This document shows positions 1 through 8,107 of a DNA stretch of 64,000 bases, one piece after another. Below the pieces are notes generated by a model. The model saw nothing but the letters and a program-made list of their open reading frames with translations, was not told where the DNA came from and ran no database searches. Origin of the DNA: a virus; IMG/VR virus record IMGVR_UViG_3300033977_000108, positions 62,001 through 126,000 of that record; one strand, 5' to 3'. Position 1 is the stretch's first letter; each line of letters opens with the position of its first letter. Both the position numbers and the translations under genes were made by a program.

Positions 1-2103
1 GGTCCTTCTGGTTACACCGGCTATATGGGAAATACGGGGTATACTGGTTATACTGGTGGTACAGGGTATACAGGCACAAGCGCTACTGCCCCCCGTAGCG
101 GCAGAAAGGGCGATGGCGCGACGGGCATTGTAGTGTCGCCCTCCATGACCGTCTCGACAGACAATGTCTCCCTGAGCTTCTGGTTCAAGCCGCAAGCGCA
201 GCCTACTACCAGCACCGATGGCTCCATACTCGCTGCGGTTGACAACTGGCAGGCTATCGCAAGCTCTCATGCGATAAGCTTTGCCTGGAACGGCAAATCG
301 GGTGGATACGGTGCGGCGACGCTCTACTTCTCCACCTGGAGCGGCGTCAGCGACACATGGTATTTGGGCGTTGGCGCGCAAATCCCGAGCTCCTATTGGT
401 CTGGGATGGTCGGCATCTGGAACCACATTGCCTGCACCTTGCAATGGACGAATCCAGGATGCGTTGACACCATCTACCTGAACGGTACGCAGGTCGCCCA
501 GGTGACGGACAGCGGCGGCAATTATGAATATGGTCCCACCGGCTCGGGCTTCTATCTGAGCGCACTAAGCGGCTGTTGGGGCACGGCCAATACGGCGACC
601 GAGTATTCCAGCGACAGCGTGGCGGAGGTAGCGTTCTACGAATGCACGCTGACCGCTACAGATGTGACCAATCTCGCCAGTGGCGCTCCTGCCTCAACGG
701 TCGAGGCTTCCTCTCTCCAAGCCTATTGGAAGTTCATGGGCACCAGCCCAGAATCTGATTTGACCGGAAATAATAACAATGGCACAGTAACGGATACCAC
801 TATTGTATCTGGCCCAAGTGGCACAGCAGCGCTGGGCATGCCAGGAATGACGGGTTATACAGGATACACAGGAGCAGGTAATTTCACTGGGTATACGGGT
901 TATACAGGGTATACCGGTTATACGGGACGCACCGGGTATACCGGCTATACTGGTCCCGCAGGTGGCTCTGTATGGGCATGGCTGGGCAGTGCTTCGGGGA
1001 CTGCTATTACCCTGACTACCGCCAGCACTTGGTATGCTTTGGGCTCTTGGGGATTCAGTGGAACTTCTTTAGTAACGGTGAATACCAGCACTGGGATTAT
1101 TACTATTACCCAAGCTGGTACTTATTGTATTGATTTCTCAGGCGAGGTAACTTCATCTGCTACAGGGACCGTTGCCTTATTCCACAATAGCACCGAGCTT
1201 TATTCAGCCCAGGCGCTCGGAGGAACCAGCAATCAAACCATCTCCTTATCGGCAATTATTACCTGCGCCGCTGCTGATACACTAACGGTACAAGCACAGA
1301 GCGGAACCAGTGGGGCGACGGTTACACCAAACAACTCAACCCTTAGCGTCTCTTTAGTGGGCGGAATGGGGAATACAGGGTATACCGGTTCTACGGGATA
1401 TACAGGTCTTACGGGATATACGGGTTATACCAGCTATACCGGCTACACAGGGTATACCAGCTACACGGGCTACACTGGTTATACCAGCTATACAGGCTAC
1501 ACAGGGTATACTGGGGTAGGGAATTTTACTGGTTTTACAGGGTATACAGGATATACTGGTTATACCGGCATACCGGGCAGCGCGACAAGTACTGGGGCAA
1601 CGGGGTATACCGGGCCAAGCGAATGGTCCAGCATATCCCCCACTACTTCATCCACCTCGGTGCTCGGCTGCACCGTCTTCTCCGCCGGGACGTTTACCAT
1701 CTCAGCGGGTCAGACAAAGCGTTGGAAGTTGTCCGCCGCATACGGGACGTCCGGTTCCTACCCCGTCGGCTTCGTAATCTCACAGGGCGGCACCAACGGC
1801 TACGCCACGCAGGTTGCGGCGGGTGGCATAGGCATCTACTATACGACGAACTCTGGCTCTAGTTGGTCGGAGCCCGCCAGCACGTCCTGCACCAATACGG
1901 CGGGAACCTACATCGTCGATTTCGGCATTGCGGTAGACTCTGGCCATACCACATTATGGATAATGGTGAATGGTGCCCCTGCCTGTCAGTACGTGGATGC
2001 GACGCCCGTCCTGAACCTGACCAGCGGCACGAACTCGCTCTATCTCCGTCTAAACTCCAATTCCAGCAGCAATTTCAATGCCCTGTGGACTGCATCGCCA
2101 TAG
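1..2103 (+). CDS. Collagen-like (Gly-Tyr-Thr) tail fibre protein with LamG-like and C1q-like domains, 5' truncated
   Basis: The reading frame is open from base 1, so the true start lies upstream of the window. Visible order: a short GYT triplet block (1-90), a LamG/concanavalin-type beta-sandwich (about 91-830, with the motif LSFWFKP), a second GYT block (835-966), a jelly-roll domain resembling C1q or the BclA C-terminal domain (967-1365), a third GYT/SYT block (1369-1620) and a C-terminal carbohydrate-binding-like domain rich in Ser, Thr and Gly. This fits a trimeric virion fibre with collagen-like stalks and globular heads. The LamG part is clearly related to one in the 38949-42929 protein. 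Three glycosyltransferase genes follow almost directly. An alternative is a host-derived adhesin, but the phage context argues for a fibre. The family assignment is from pattern only. Confidence 0.8.
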   Translation, partial: GPSGYTGYMGNTGYTGYTGGTGYTGTSATAPRSGRKGDGATGIVVSPSMTVSTDNVSLSFWFKPQAQPTTSTDGSILAAVDNWQAIASSHAISFAWNGKSGGYGAATLYFSTWSGVSDTWYLGVGAQIPSSYWSGMVGIWNHIACTLQWTNPGCVDTIYLNGTQVAQVTDSGGNYEYGPTGSGFYLSALSGCWGTANTATEYSSDSVAEVAFYECTLTATDVTNLASGAPASTVEASSLQAYWKFMGTSPESDLTGNNNNGTVTDTTIVSGPSGTAALGMPGMTGYTGYTGAGNFTGYTGYTGYTGYTGRTGYTGYTGPAGGSVWAWLGSASGTAITLTTASTWYALGSWGFSGTSLVTVNTSTGIITITQAGTYCIDFSGEVTSSATGTVALFHNSTELYSAQALGGTSNQTISLSAIITCAAADTLTVQAQSGTSGATVTPNNSTLSVSLVGGMGNTGYTGSTGYTGLTGYTGYTSYTGYTGYTSYTGYTGYTSYTGYTGYTGVGNFTGFTGYTGYTGYTGIPGSATSTGATGYTGPSEWSSISPTTSSTSVLGCTVFSAGTFTISAGQTKRWKLSAAYGTSGSYPVGFVISQGGTNGYATQVAAGGIGIYYTTNSGSSWSEPASTSCTNTAGTYIVDFGIAVDSGHTTLWIMVNGAPACQYVDATPVLNLTSGTNSLYLRLNSNSSSNFNALWTASP
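835..966 (+). repeat. Gly-Tyr-Thr triplet repeat block B
   Basis: In-frame 9-base units encode Gly-Tyr-Thr, with GMT, GRT and a GAGNFTG spacer. Synonymous codons vary (tat/tac, acc/aca/acg, ggt/gga/ggc/ggg), so the repeat is maintained at protein level rather than being a recent perfect DNA expansion. Confidence 0.9.
1369..1620 (+). repeat. Gly-Tyr-Thr / Ser-Tyr-Thr repeat block C
   Basis: This is a longer triplet block in which every third unit in the middle changes from GYT to SYT (9-residue period GYTGYTSYT, three copies). It then continues with GVGNFTGFTG, a near copy of the GAGNFTGYTG spacer in block B. Ser at the obligatory Gly position would kink or break a canonical collagen triple helix. 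Confidence 0.88.
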
Positions 2104-2124
2104 CGGCACGCCCGACCCAGGGCT

Positions 2125-2153
2125 GGTTATATTCTCATAATCTGTGCTATAAT
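2125..2153 (+). promoter_or_regulatory. Probable extended -10 promoter for the GIY-YIG endonuclease gene
   Basis: A perfect TATAAT (2148-2153) is preceded by TGN (TG at 2145-2146), which is an extended -10 element. The -35 region is weak. It lies 22 bases before the ATG at 2175, with a Shine-Dalgarno GAGGAGA between. It sits in one of the few real intergenic gaps and would let the mobile gene be expressed independently of the structural operon. Confidence 0.5.
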
Positions 2154-2174
2154 ACTCAATGAGGAGAACACCGC

Positions 2175-2930
2175 ATGAGTGTCGAATTCAGCGTTTGCCC
2201 TAATAAAGAACCCAACAATAAGTCTATCTCTATCTATCTTATTATCAATAAGCTAAATCACAAAATGTATGTTGGACAAACCTACAGGAGCTTGAAAAAG
2301 CGCTGGTGGGAGCATTGTCGTGGAACTCAATGTAGGGTTCTGGGCAGAGCTATACGCAAATACAAGTCTGAGAACTTTATTATCACACCAATAGTATCCG
2401 TGTTTATGGAAAAAGAGGCCGATGCATTGGAAACGGAATACATAAGCTTTTTTGATACTATGAATCCGTCCAAAGAATACAATCTTACATCTGGAGGCGG
2501 TAGGGGAAGAATGCTATCCAATGAATCCAGAGATAAAATGTCCGAATCAAAAAAGGGCGAAGCAAATCCACATCGTAACTTGATGAATAATAGCCAAAAA
2601 TACAGAATGAACTGGAAAGAGAACATGAAAAAGGCAATACATGGACATCCACATTGGGATTGGACTGGAAAATCCCCAGCGGCAATAAGCAGATACCTGA
2701 GAGTTCATTTTGGCGAGCCTAACAAATGCGAAAACGTTCATTGTATATACCCTCGTAAGATTGGTAAAAAGGGAAAATTACTACAGAAACCTACTGGATA
2801 CAAGTGGATAAATATCACTGATAATAATCTATCAAAGACTAGAGATGCTTGGCGCATATTATGTAATAGTTGCGCTTCATTCTGGAAGTGGAATGGCTTT
2901 GGTAATAAAAGTGAGGTGTGCTTTGCCTGA
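2175..2930 (+). CDS. GIY-YIG homing endonuclease with NUMOD3-like and degenerate HNH-type C-terminus
   Basis: The N-terminal GIY-YIG nuclease domain (about residues 17-100) shows SIYLIINKLN, then YVGQTYRSLKKRWWEH, and a downstream acidic residue region (ALETEYI). A NUMOD3-like DNA-binding segment follows (residues ~110-130, with MLSNESRDKMSESKKGEANP). The C-terminus has a Cys-rich module (NKCENVHC ... LCNSC) like the degenerate HNH halves of phage homing endonucleases. It is AT-rich compared with its neighbours, as expected of a mobile gene. It starts after GAGGAGAACACCGC and overlaps the next gene by 8 bases. Role: a free-standing homing endonuclease that spreads itself into related phages. 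Confidence 0.85.
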   Translation: MSVEFSVCPNKEPNNKSISIYLIINKLNHKMYVGQTYRSLKKRWWEHCRGTQCRVLGRAIRKYKSENFIITPIVSVFMEKEADALETEYISFFDTMNPSKEYNLTSGGGRGRMLSNESRDKMSESKKGEANPHRNLMNNSQKYRMNWKENMKKAIHGHPHWDWTGKSPAAISRYLRVHFGEPNKCENVHCIYPRKIGKKGKLLQKPTGYKWINITDNNLSKTRDAWRILCNSCASFWKWNGFGNKSEVCFA

Positions 2931-5463
2931 AAAACCCTTATGGTCAATAGTAAATATTATGCGAAACGAAGAAGCTCAGCTTCCTGGTCTAGCCGCTTCA
3001 TTAAGAGAATTCTTGGGGCGCGGTGGGGACTGGATTATCCTTGACACAGGGTCGATTGATAATAGCGTAAAAATTGCCAAGTCTCTTGGAGCGCGAGTTT
3101 TCGAAGCAGGGGAAAAGTTTATCTTTGCCATAAACGAGGATACAGCCAATAAAATAAATGAACGATTTATTATTCCTCCTGAAGAGCCTATCATAAAAGC
3201 CGGCGATAAGCTTTTTGATTATTCAAGTGCCAGAAATGAAGCTGCAAGCTATGCGCTGAATGATATGTGTCAGATGCCAGATGTAGATGAGAAATTCACG
3301 AAATGTGATATAGATTATATCAATGATGTAATAAGACAAGGCTATACACAAATAGAGTTCTCCTTTATTTTTGCGCATCTACCAAATGGCAAACCAGCTG
3401 TCCAATTCAGACAATCAAAAAGCTACAATCGCAAAATAATGAAATGGGTAGGCTATGTTCATGAAGTCCTTCAAGGAGATGCTAAACGAATCTACATTCC
3501 TCCAGATAAGCTTCTATTAGAGCACTTCCAGGCGCCACAGGCGCATCGTAGCCGATACATGGCAGGTCTCGCTTTAGATTGCTGGCAACATCCAGATAAC
3601 GATAGGAATTCCCACTACCTCGCCCGCGAACTATTCTGGAGCGGTCGCTATCATTCTGCAATTAAGGAATTTACGCGCCATGTCGCCATGAACCGTTGGA
3701 TACAAGAGCGCGGGGAATCAATGATTTTCATAGGCGATGCCCATTTAGCCCTGGGTGATGAGGAGAAAGCCATAGAGGCCTGGCATAAGGCTATTCAGAT
3801 AGATGATACGAGGCGCGCGGCCTGGATGCACCTGGCAGACCTTTATTGTAAAAAGAATAATCCACAGAGAGTTATTTGCTATTGTACCGCGGCCCTGGAA
3901 ATCCCGCCTAATGACTGCTACATGAATTTGAGTGCTCATTATACCTTTGAGCCTCACGAGCGTCTCTATTGGGCTTATAATGCCTTGGGCAACAAAGAAA
4001 AGGCCAAGGAGCACTGGAAGAAAGCATTTGACTATTGGCCTGATAACCCTAAGTTCCTGGCTGATAAGCAGTACTATGACCCAGCATCAGAGGAAGAGAT
4101 ACTACCGAAACTGGCTATTCTTCTTCCTACTTTGGGCCGGCCGGAAGGGTTAGAACGATGCCTGGAATCCATTCGTAAATCATTCTATCCAAAAGATTTG
4201 ATTACTGTCTATACAGATGACGATGCGGAAGCCTCCGTCCCTGTAAAAGTAAATCGTCTGGCAAAGGCTCATCTAGATGTGGATGCTTATGTCTATGCTG
4301 CCAATGATGTAGTGTTTGAGACCTTTTCTCTTCGTGATGCCGCCCGCGCCTCAAAAGAGCATGGATTGGTAGCCTTCAATTCAGGAGACCTCTACCCAGA
4401 CCAAGGGAACATCTGCGAGCACTTTATCATTACCAAGAATCTGGTGGATAAACTGGGAGAGATTTTCTGTGAGCGGTTCCATCATGTGGGCTGTGATAAT
4501 CTGCTCTGGGCGAAAGCCAGCAAGTTGGGGCAGGCCTATCGTTGTGAGGCGGCTATTATAAAACACCATCACTTTGCCAAGGGTGAGCCAATGGATGCCG
4601 TTTATGAGCGCGGCTGGTCGCAGGTGGAACAGGACCGCGCCATACTGAAAGAAGAACTGGCTAAACTTGAAGATCCCAACCGCGTAGAAGTGATAACCAA
4701 CATCCCCAAGCGTATCTTCACCATCTTCTTGAACGATTATGACGGAATGCCTTCAGTAGCCAAGAGATGCTTCCCTACGCACCAACTGCCTGGCTATGAG
4801 CATCGCTTCATTACAATGAAGAACGCCTACCTGGAGGCGCCCTACATTCAACAGGCCCTGGCCTCGAATAATAAAACCAAGTGGGTAAAGATTGCTGATT
4901 ATCTACGCATCTGGTATCTGCTGACAGAGGGCGGAATCTATGTGGATTCGGACATGGAAATCTTGCCGGGGAAGAACTTTGACCAGTTCTTACATTATAG
5001 GATGTTCGCCGGTAAAGAACACAATGGCTGGATAAGCAATGCCCTCATGGGTGCCGAAAAGGGCTATCCGTTCTTATCTGCTTGGCTGACTTACATGGAA
5101 AAGAACTTCCGCGGCGATGATGGGAAGGTCTATGAAGCCGCTATGGAGCCCATGACTAAGAACTACTGGCCTGGTGGCTCGGTTTTTTCTTATAATAACT
5201 TGGCCGATGTCATGGACCAGAAGCCTGGGGCTGCGAAAACTTTGTATCAGGAACCGCCTAATCCAGGCTGGTATAGGGAAGGCTTCATAGTTTATCCCCC
5301 AGAGTATTTCAATAACTTTGATCCAAGGACTTGGAAGCACGTAGTAAGCCCAGAGACCATAGCGATACATCACTTCACTAATGCATGGTTAGAAAGACGC
5401 CAGCAGCGCCCTTGTTGCGATTGGCAAAGCGATTGGGAAACGTGGCGCGAAAGAGGGAGTTAA
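2923..5463 (+). CDS. Trimodular glycosyltransferase: GT2-like + TPR + GT2-like + GT32-like
   Basis: TTG at 2923 is the best start: GTGAGG lies 6 bases upstream and it begins just ahead of the conserved N-terminal strand; longer frames run inside the endonuclease gene. Of 846 residues, 1-210 form a GT2-type GT-A domain (IVNIMRNEEAQ, ILDTGSIDNS). Residues ~215-370 are TPR-like helical repeats. Residues ~396-590 form a second GT-A domain (AILLPTLGRPEGLERCLESI, YTDDDAEA). Residues ~594-846 form a GT32/Gly_transf_sug (OCH1-like) domain with the GGIYVDSD signature (DSD 675-677). One polypeptide may therefore add several sugars in sequence. It likely modifies a virion glycoprotein or surface polysaccharide; the adjacent GYT fibre is the obvious candidate acceptor (inference). 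It is coupled to the next gene by a 3-base gap. Confidence 0.85.
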   Translation: MPEKPLWSIVNIMRNEEAQLPGLAASLREFLGRGGDWIILDTGSIDNSVKIAKSLGARVFEAGEKFIFAINEDTANKINERFIIPPEEPIIKAGDKLFDYSSARNEAASYALNDMCQMPDVDEKFTKCDIDYINDVIRQGYTQIEFSFIFAHLPNGKPAVQFRQSKSYNRKIMKWVGYVHEVLQGDAKRIYIPPDKLLLEHFQAPQAHRSRYMAGLALDCWQHPDNDRNSHYLARELFWSGRYHSAIKEFTRHVAMNRWIQERGESMIFIGDAHLALGDEEKAIEAWHKAIQIDDTRRAAWMHLADLYCKKNNPQRVICYCTAALEIPPNDCYMNLSAHYTFEPHERLYWAYNALGNKEKAKEHWKKAFDYWPDNPKFLADKQYYDPASEEEILPKLAILLPTLGRPEGLERCLESIRKSFYPKDLITVYTDDDAEASVPVKVNRLAKAHLDVDAYVYAANDVVFETFSLRDAARASKEHGLVAFNSGDLYPDQGNICEHFIITKNLVDKLGEIFCERFHHVGCDNLLWAKASKLGQAYRCEAAIIKHHHFAKGEPMDAVYERGWSQVEQDRAILKEELAKLEDPNRVEVITNIPKRIFTIFLNDYDGMPSVAKRCFPTHQLPGYEHRFITMKNAYLEAPYIQQALASNNKTKWVKIADYLRIWYLLTEGGIYVDSDMEILPGKNFDQFLHYRMFAGKEHNGWISNALMGAEKGYPFLSAWLTYMEKNFRGDDGKVYEAAMEPMTKNYWPGGSVFSYNNLADVMDQKPGAAKTLYQEPPNPGWYREGFIVYPPEYFNNFDPRTWKHVVSPETIAIHHFTNAWLERRQQRPCCDWQSDWETWRERGS

Positions 5464-5466
5464 GGA

Positions 5467-6441
5467 ATGAAAATCGCTATCGTCTATCCAACTCTCTTAC
5501 CACTAGCCTGGGATGTATCTGGCGGCATCGTCCATACTTTGCGGAAGCTCGGGCACCTGGTGATGGAGATGCCTCAGTCCATAGAGTGCCATACTTCGGT
5601 CAACTGGTGGTCACGGCTTGATGAAATAAACGCTGGAGATTTATTCTTACTGATAGCCCCGGAATGGGCTATTGAGGGAGATGGCTATTGTGGGTATCAT
5701 AATGCCGAGCCTAAACCTAAAATAGATAGTATTCTATCAATGATAAAGATAAAGAAGGCGGCACTATTCACCGAAAATCAAGTGGTGGATGATGGGAAGA
5801 AGACCTTTGATTTCAAGCAGATAGCTTCAATGTTTGATTTCAATTTCTTTATTACAGCGCAGGAGGCTGCGCTCACAGGCGGTCTTTGGCTGCCGCCTGC
5901 CGTGGATACGGATATGTTTCATCCCACTGGGCAGCTGCGCACGATAGAAATAGCCGCGCCAGGAACAAGTTGGTCTGAAAGTAAAAGAGATTTCCTTTAT
6001 AGATACAGCCAAATAGCGTCTCCTCAATATATCCCTGTTGTGGGCAAATGCATAGTAGAGAACTTGGATGGAATCAGCCTGTACGAAACCGCCAAGCTAC
6101 TGGCTTATGATTATAACCGGGTAAAAATAGTAGTATCTTTACCCCCATGGAAGAATCATGTACCTACCTTTCTTCCTTTGCGGGCTACCGACGCAATGGC
6201 TTGTGGTTGTTGTGTTCTCACGCCGGTGCTCCGTGGCGCAGCGGCTGAAAATAGCAAGTTTATAAATGGAGTAGACCTTTTCTATTATGAGCCGACGCCC
6301 GCGGGCTTGTTAGAGACATTGCTGCGCGTAATAGACAAGCCAGAGAAACGCGACGCAGTAGCTGCCCGCGCTCCGCTCGCGATACAAGATGGAAATACTT
6401 TGGAGCAGCGAATGGAGACTATGCTGTCAGTTTGCTCATAG
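5467..6441 (+). CDS. Glycosyltransferase, GT-B fold, CgeB / GT4-like
   Basis: A 324-aa protein with an N-terminal Rossmann-like strand (MKIAIVYPTLLPLAWDVSGG) and a C-terminal donor-binding half carrying TDAMACGCCVLTP (about residue 240), then NGVDLFYYEPTPAGLLETL. This is the arrangement of spore-maturation CgeB-type and group 1 glycosyltransferases, where the second half binds the nucleotide sugar. It is shorter than typical GT4 enzymes (about 370 aa). It starts at ATG 5467 after AAGG and belongs to a three-gene glycosyltransferase run (2923-7548). Acceptor and sugar are not visible. Confidence 0.75.
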   Translation: MKIAIVYPTLLPLAWDVSGGIVHTLRKLGHLVMEMPQSIECHTSVNWWSRLDEINAGDLFLLIAPEWAIEGDGYCGYHNAEPKPKIDSILSMIKIKKAALFTENQVVDDGKKTFDFKQIASMFDFNFFITAQEAALTGGLWLPPAVDTDMFHPTGQLRTIEIAAPGTSWSESKRDFLYRYSQIASPQYIPVVGKCIVENLDGISLYETAKLLAYDYNRVKIVVSLPPWKNHVPTFLPLRATDAMACGCCVLTPVLRGAAAENSKFINGVDLFYYEPTPAGLLETLLRVIDKPEKRDAVAARAPLAIQDGNTLEQRMETMLSVCS

Positions 6442-6450
6442 GATATTGCT

Positions 6451-7548
6451 ATGCTTTATCTAAACATGATAGTAAGAGACGAAGCTTCTTGTATCAAGCG
6501 CTGCCTTGATTCCATCAAACCATATATACAGGGCTGGGCTATCCTGGATACTGGTTCCACCGATGGGACGCAGGATATTATAAGGAAGGAATTAGCCAAT
6601 CTGCCCGGTGAATTGAGAGAGGCTGATTTCACAGACTTTGCCACAGCCAGAAATAAGGCTCTGGTACTTGCGAGGGCTTGGACTACGGAAGAGGATTATC
6701 TCCTGCTGATGGATGCTGATGAGGAACTCAAACAAGAAGAAAATACTATATTTCCTACCTTATCAGCAGATGTCTATGATTCCCTGATTCGTCTGGGGGG
6801 CTGTGAGTATTGGCGCACGCTAATCATCAAAGCACATTGGCCTTGGAAGTGGGCGGGCCCCTGCCATGAAAGAATTGCCTGCGATGGCCCTTTCACAAGA
6901 GATAAAATACGAGGTTTCTGGCGGCAGGCGTATCAGCATAAAGAAGAAGATAAAAAGGAGAGATCTCTCTGGTATGCCGCCATGCTGGAAAAAGAGATGG
7001 ATAAAGACCCGAAGGATGCGCGTGCTTGTTTCTATTGGGCGCAAAGCCTGCGGGATGCCGGAGAGTTGGAAAAGGCTGCGTTAGGCTATCGGCGTCGGGC
7101 TACGATGGGCGGCTTCCAAGAAGAAGTTTACATTTCTCTTCTCAATGTCGCCCGTATTTATGAGCGATTGAACAAGCCGGAAGATGTAGTAATAAACGCT
7201 TATCTAATGGCCGCTGCGTCTCGTCCTTCGCGCGCCGAAGCGTTAGGTAGCCTGATGTATTATCTGCGCAGCAGGAAGCGTTTCTATGAAGCTGCTCTTA
7301 TAGCCAGAGAAGCTTGCACGCTAATGCCAACCAATGACCTGCTATTCGTGGAACCAGAATGGGTCAATTGGCGTATCTTGGATGAGGCCTCCATCTCCTA
7401 TACTTGGGCCGGCCGCCTACGCCAAGCAAGAAATGCTATCTTGGCATTAATTACCAGACCTATCCCAGAGGCGCATAAACAGCGCATAGAAGCGAACCGC
7501 GACCTAATCATAAAAGCAGCAACCCCGCCAAATAAGCCTCAATCATAG
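6451..7548 (+). CDS. GT2 glycosyltransferase with C-terminal TPR-like repeats
   Basis: A 365-aa protein. The N-terminal GT-A domain has LNMIVRDEASCIKRCLDSI, ILDTGSTDGT (residues ~31-40) and a DXD metal site, LLMDADEE (DAD 88-90). The C-terminal half is helical with TPR-like repeats (ARACFYWAQSLRDAGELEKAALGY). The same layout is found in SunS-type and other peptide-modifying GT2 enzymes with TPR tails, where the repeats help bind a protein acceptor. This fits protein glycosylation. It is related to the N-terminal module of the 2923-5463 protein. ATG 6451 is preceded by AGGA. Confidence 0.82.
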   Translation: MLYLNMIVRDEASCIKRCLDSIKPYIQGWAILDTGSTDGTQDIIRKELANLPGELREADFTDFATARNKALVLARAWTTEEDYLLLMDADEELKQEENTIFPTLSADVYDSLIRLGGCEYWRTLIIKAHWPWKWAGPCHERIACDGPFTRDKIRGFWRQAYQHKEEDKKERSLWYAAMLEKEMDKDPKDARACFYWAQSLRDAGELEKAALGYRRRATMGGFQEEVYISLLNVARIYERLNKPEDVVINAYLMAAASRPSRAEALGSLMYYLRSRKRFYEAALIAREACTLMPTNDLLFVEPEWVNWRILDEASISYTWAGRLRQARNAILALITRPIPEAHKQRIEANRDLIIKAATPPNKPQS

Positions 7549-7570
7549 AACAACATACGGACTTCTTCTA

Positions 7571-7585
7571 CCTATACTAACCAGG
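7571..7585 (+). promoter_or_regulatory. Conserved intergenic motif CCTATACTAACCAGG, copy 1
   Basis: This 15-base motif recurs exactly at 11025-11039 and with one base missing at 33749-33762. All copies lie in short intergenic gaps just upstream of a gene on the same strand. TATACT inside it resembles a -10 hexamer, but no -35 is seen. In the other two copies the motif runs into the Shine-Dalgarno sequence. It may be a phage-specific promoter element or an mRNA leader element. Confidence 0.45.
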
Positions 7586-7618
7586 TGTGGATAGTAGTAT
7601 CGCCTGCGAGCGTATCCT

Positions 7619-8104
7619 ATGAAGTTTAGACGAGGCCTTATGCCTAACGGACATCACCCAGATTGCACTTCCCTGCACGTCAACTGGGCAGCCTGGCTTA
7701 CTATCATTACTGTTTTATGCGCCCTATTTGCTTTCGGCGGCTATCTCTTGTCTGACCGCACCAGCATTTCATCCAGCATTGTCAATCTCACCGACCGGGT
7801 GAGCACGCTGGAAAAGAAGATGGACAACTTTGAAGTCAGCCACAACACCATCGTGCTGCCTTCCTTGTCGCGCATCGAGCAGTCCCTGGAAGACATTGAC
7901 AAGCGGATAGACGACATTCAGCAGCAAGAGAGGGCTGACCATCCCAGACAAGCAAGGATGAGGCCCGTTAGTTCGCTGCTTTCCGCCGCCCCGCAAAGCC
8001 TGGCACAAGCCTATGACCCGCCAGCAGACAAGCCGAAAGCGGACAAGCCAGTGCCGAAGGCGCGACAGAAGCACATTATAAAAGTGGAGTTGCCGAAGTC
8101 ATAA
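7619..8104 (+). CDS. Single-pass membrane protein with coiled coil (holin- or spanin-like, function unknown)
   Basis: A 161-aa protein with a short polar N-terminus, one membrane segment (about residues 27-46, AWLTIITVLCALFAFGGYL), then a heptad-rich helix (about 55-105, SIVNLTDRVSTLEKKMDNFE ... IEQSLEDIDKRIDDI) and a Pro/Lys-rich tail. A second ATG at 7640 in the same frame has a better ribosome site (GAGG at 7632-7635) and may be the true start. The topology is that of some inner-membrane spanins and phage membrane proteins, but no family signature is seen. It is the first gene after the glycosyltransferase run and follows motif copy 1. Confidence 0.65.
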   Translation: MKFRRGLMPNGHHPDCTSLHVNWAAWLTIITVLCALFAFGGYLLSDRTSISSSIVNLTDRVSTLEKKMDNFEVSHNTIVLPSLSRIEQSLEDIDKRIDDIQQQERADHPRQARMRPVSSLLSAAPQSLAQAYDPPADKPKADKPVPKARQKHIIKVELPKS

Positions 8105-8107
8105 TAT

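Noticed and set aside
835-1620. Short tandem repeats (tataccggttatacggg-like) that could be taken for a CRISPR array
   Set aside because: Repeat units are 9 bases, in frame, with synonymous variation and no spacers; they encode GYT triplets.
7571-7585. TACTAAC resembles the yeast intron branch site
   Set aside because: No intron signals or interrupted genes nearby, and the context is a phage operon; treated as a phage motif instead.
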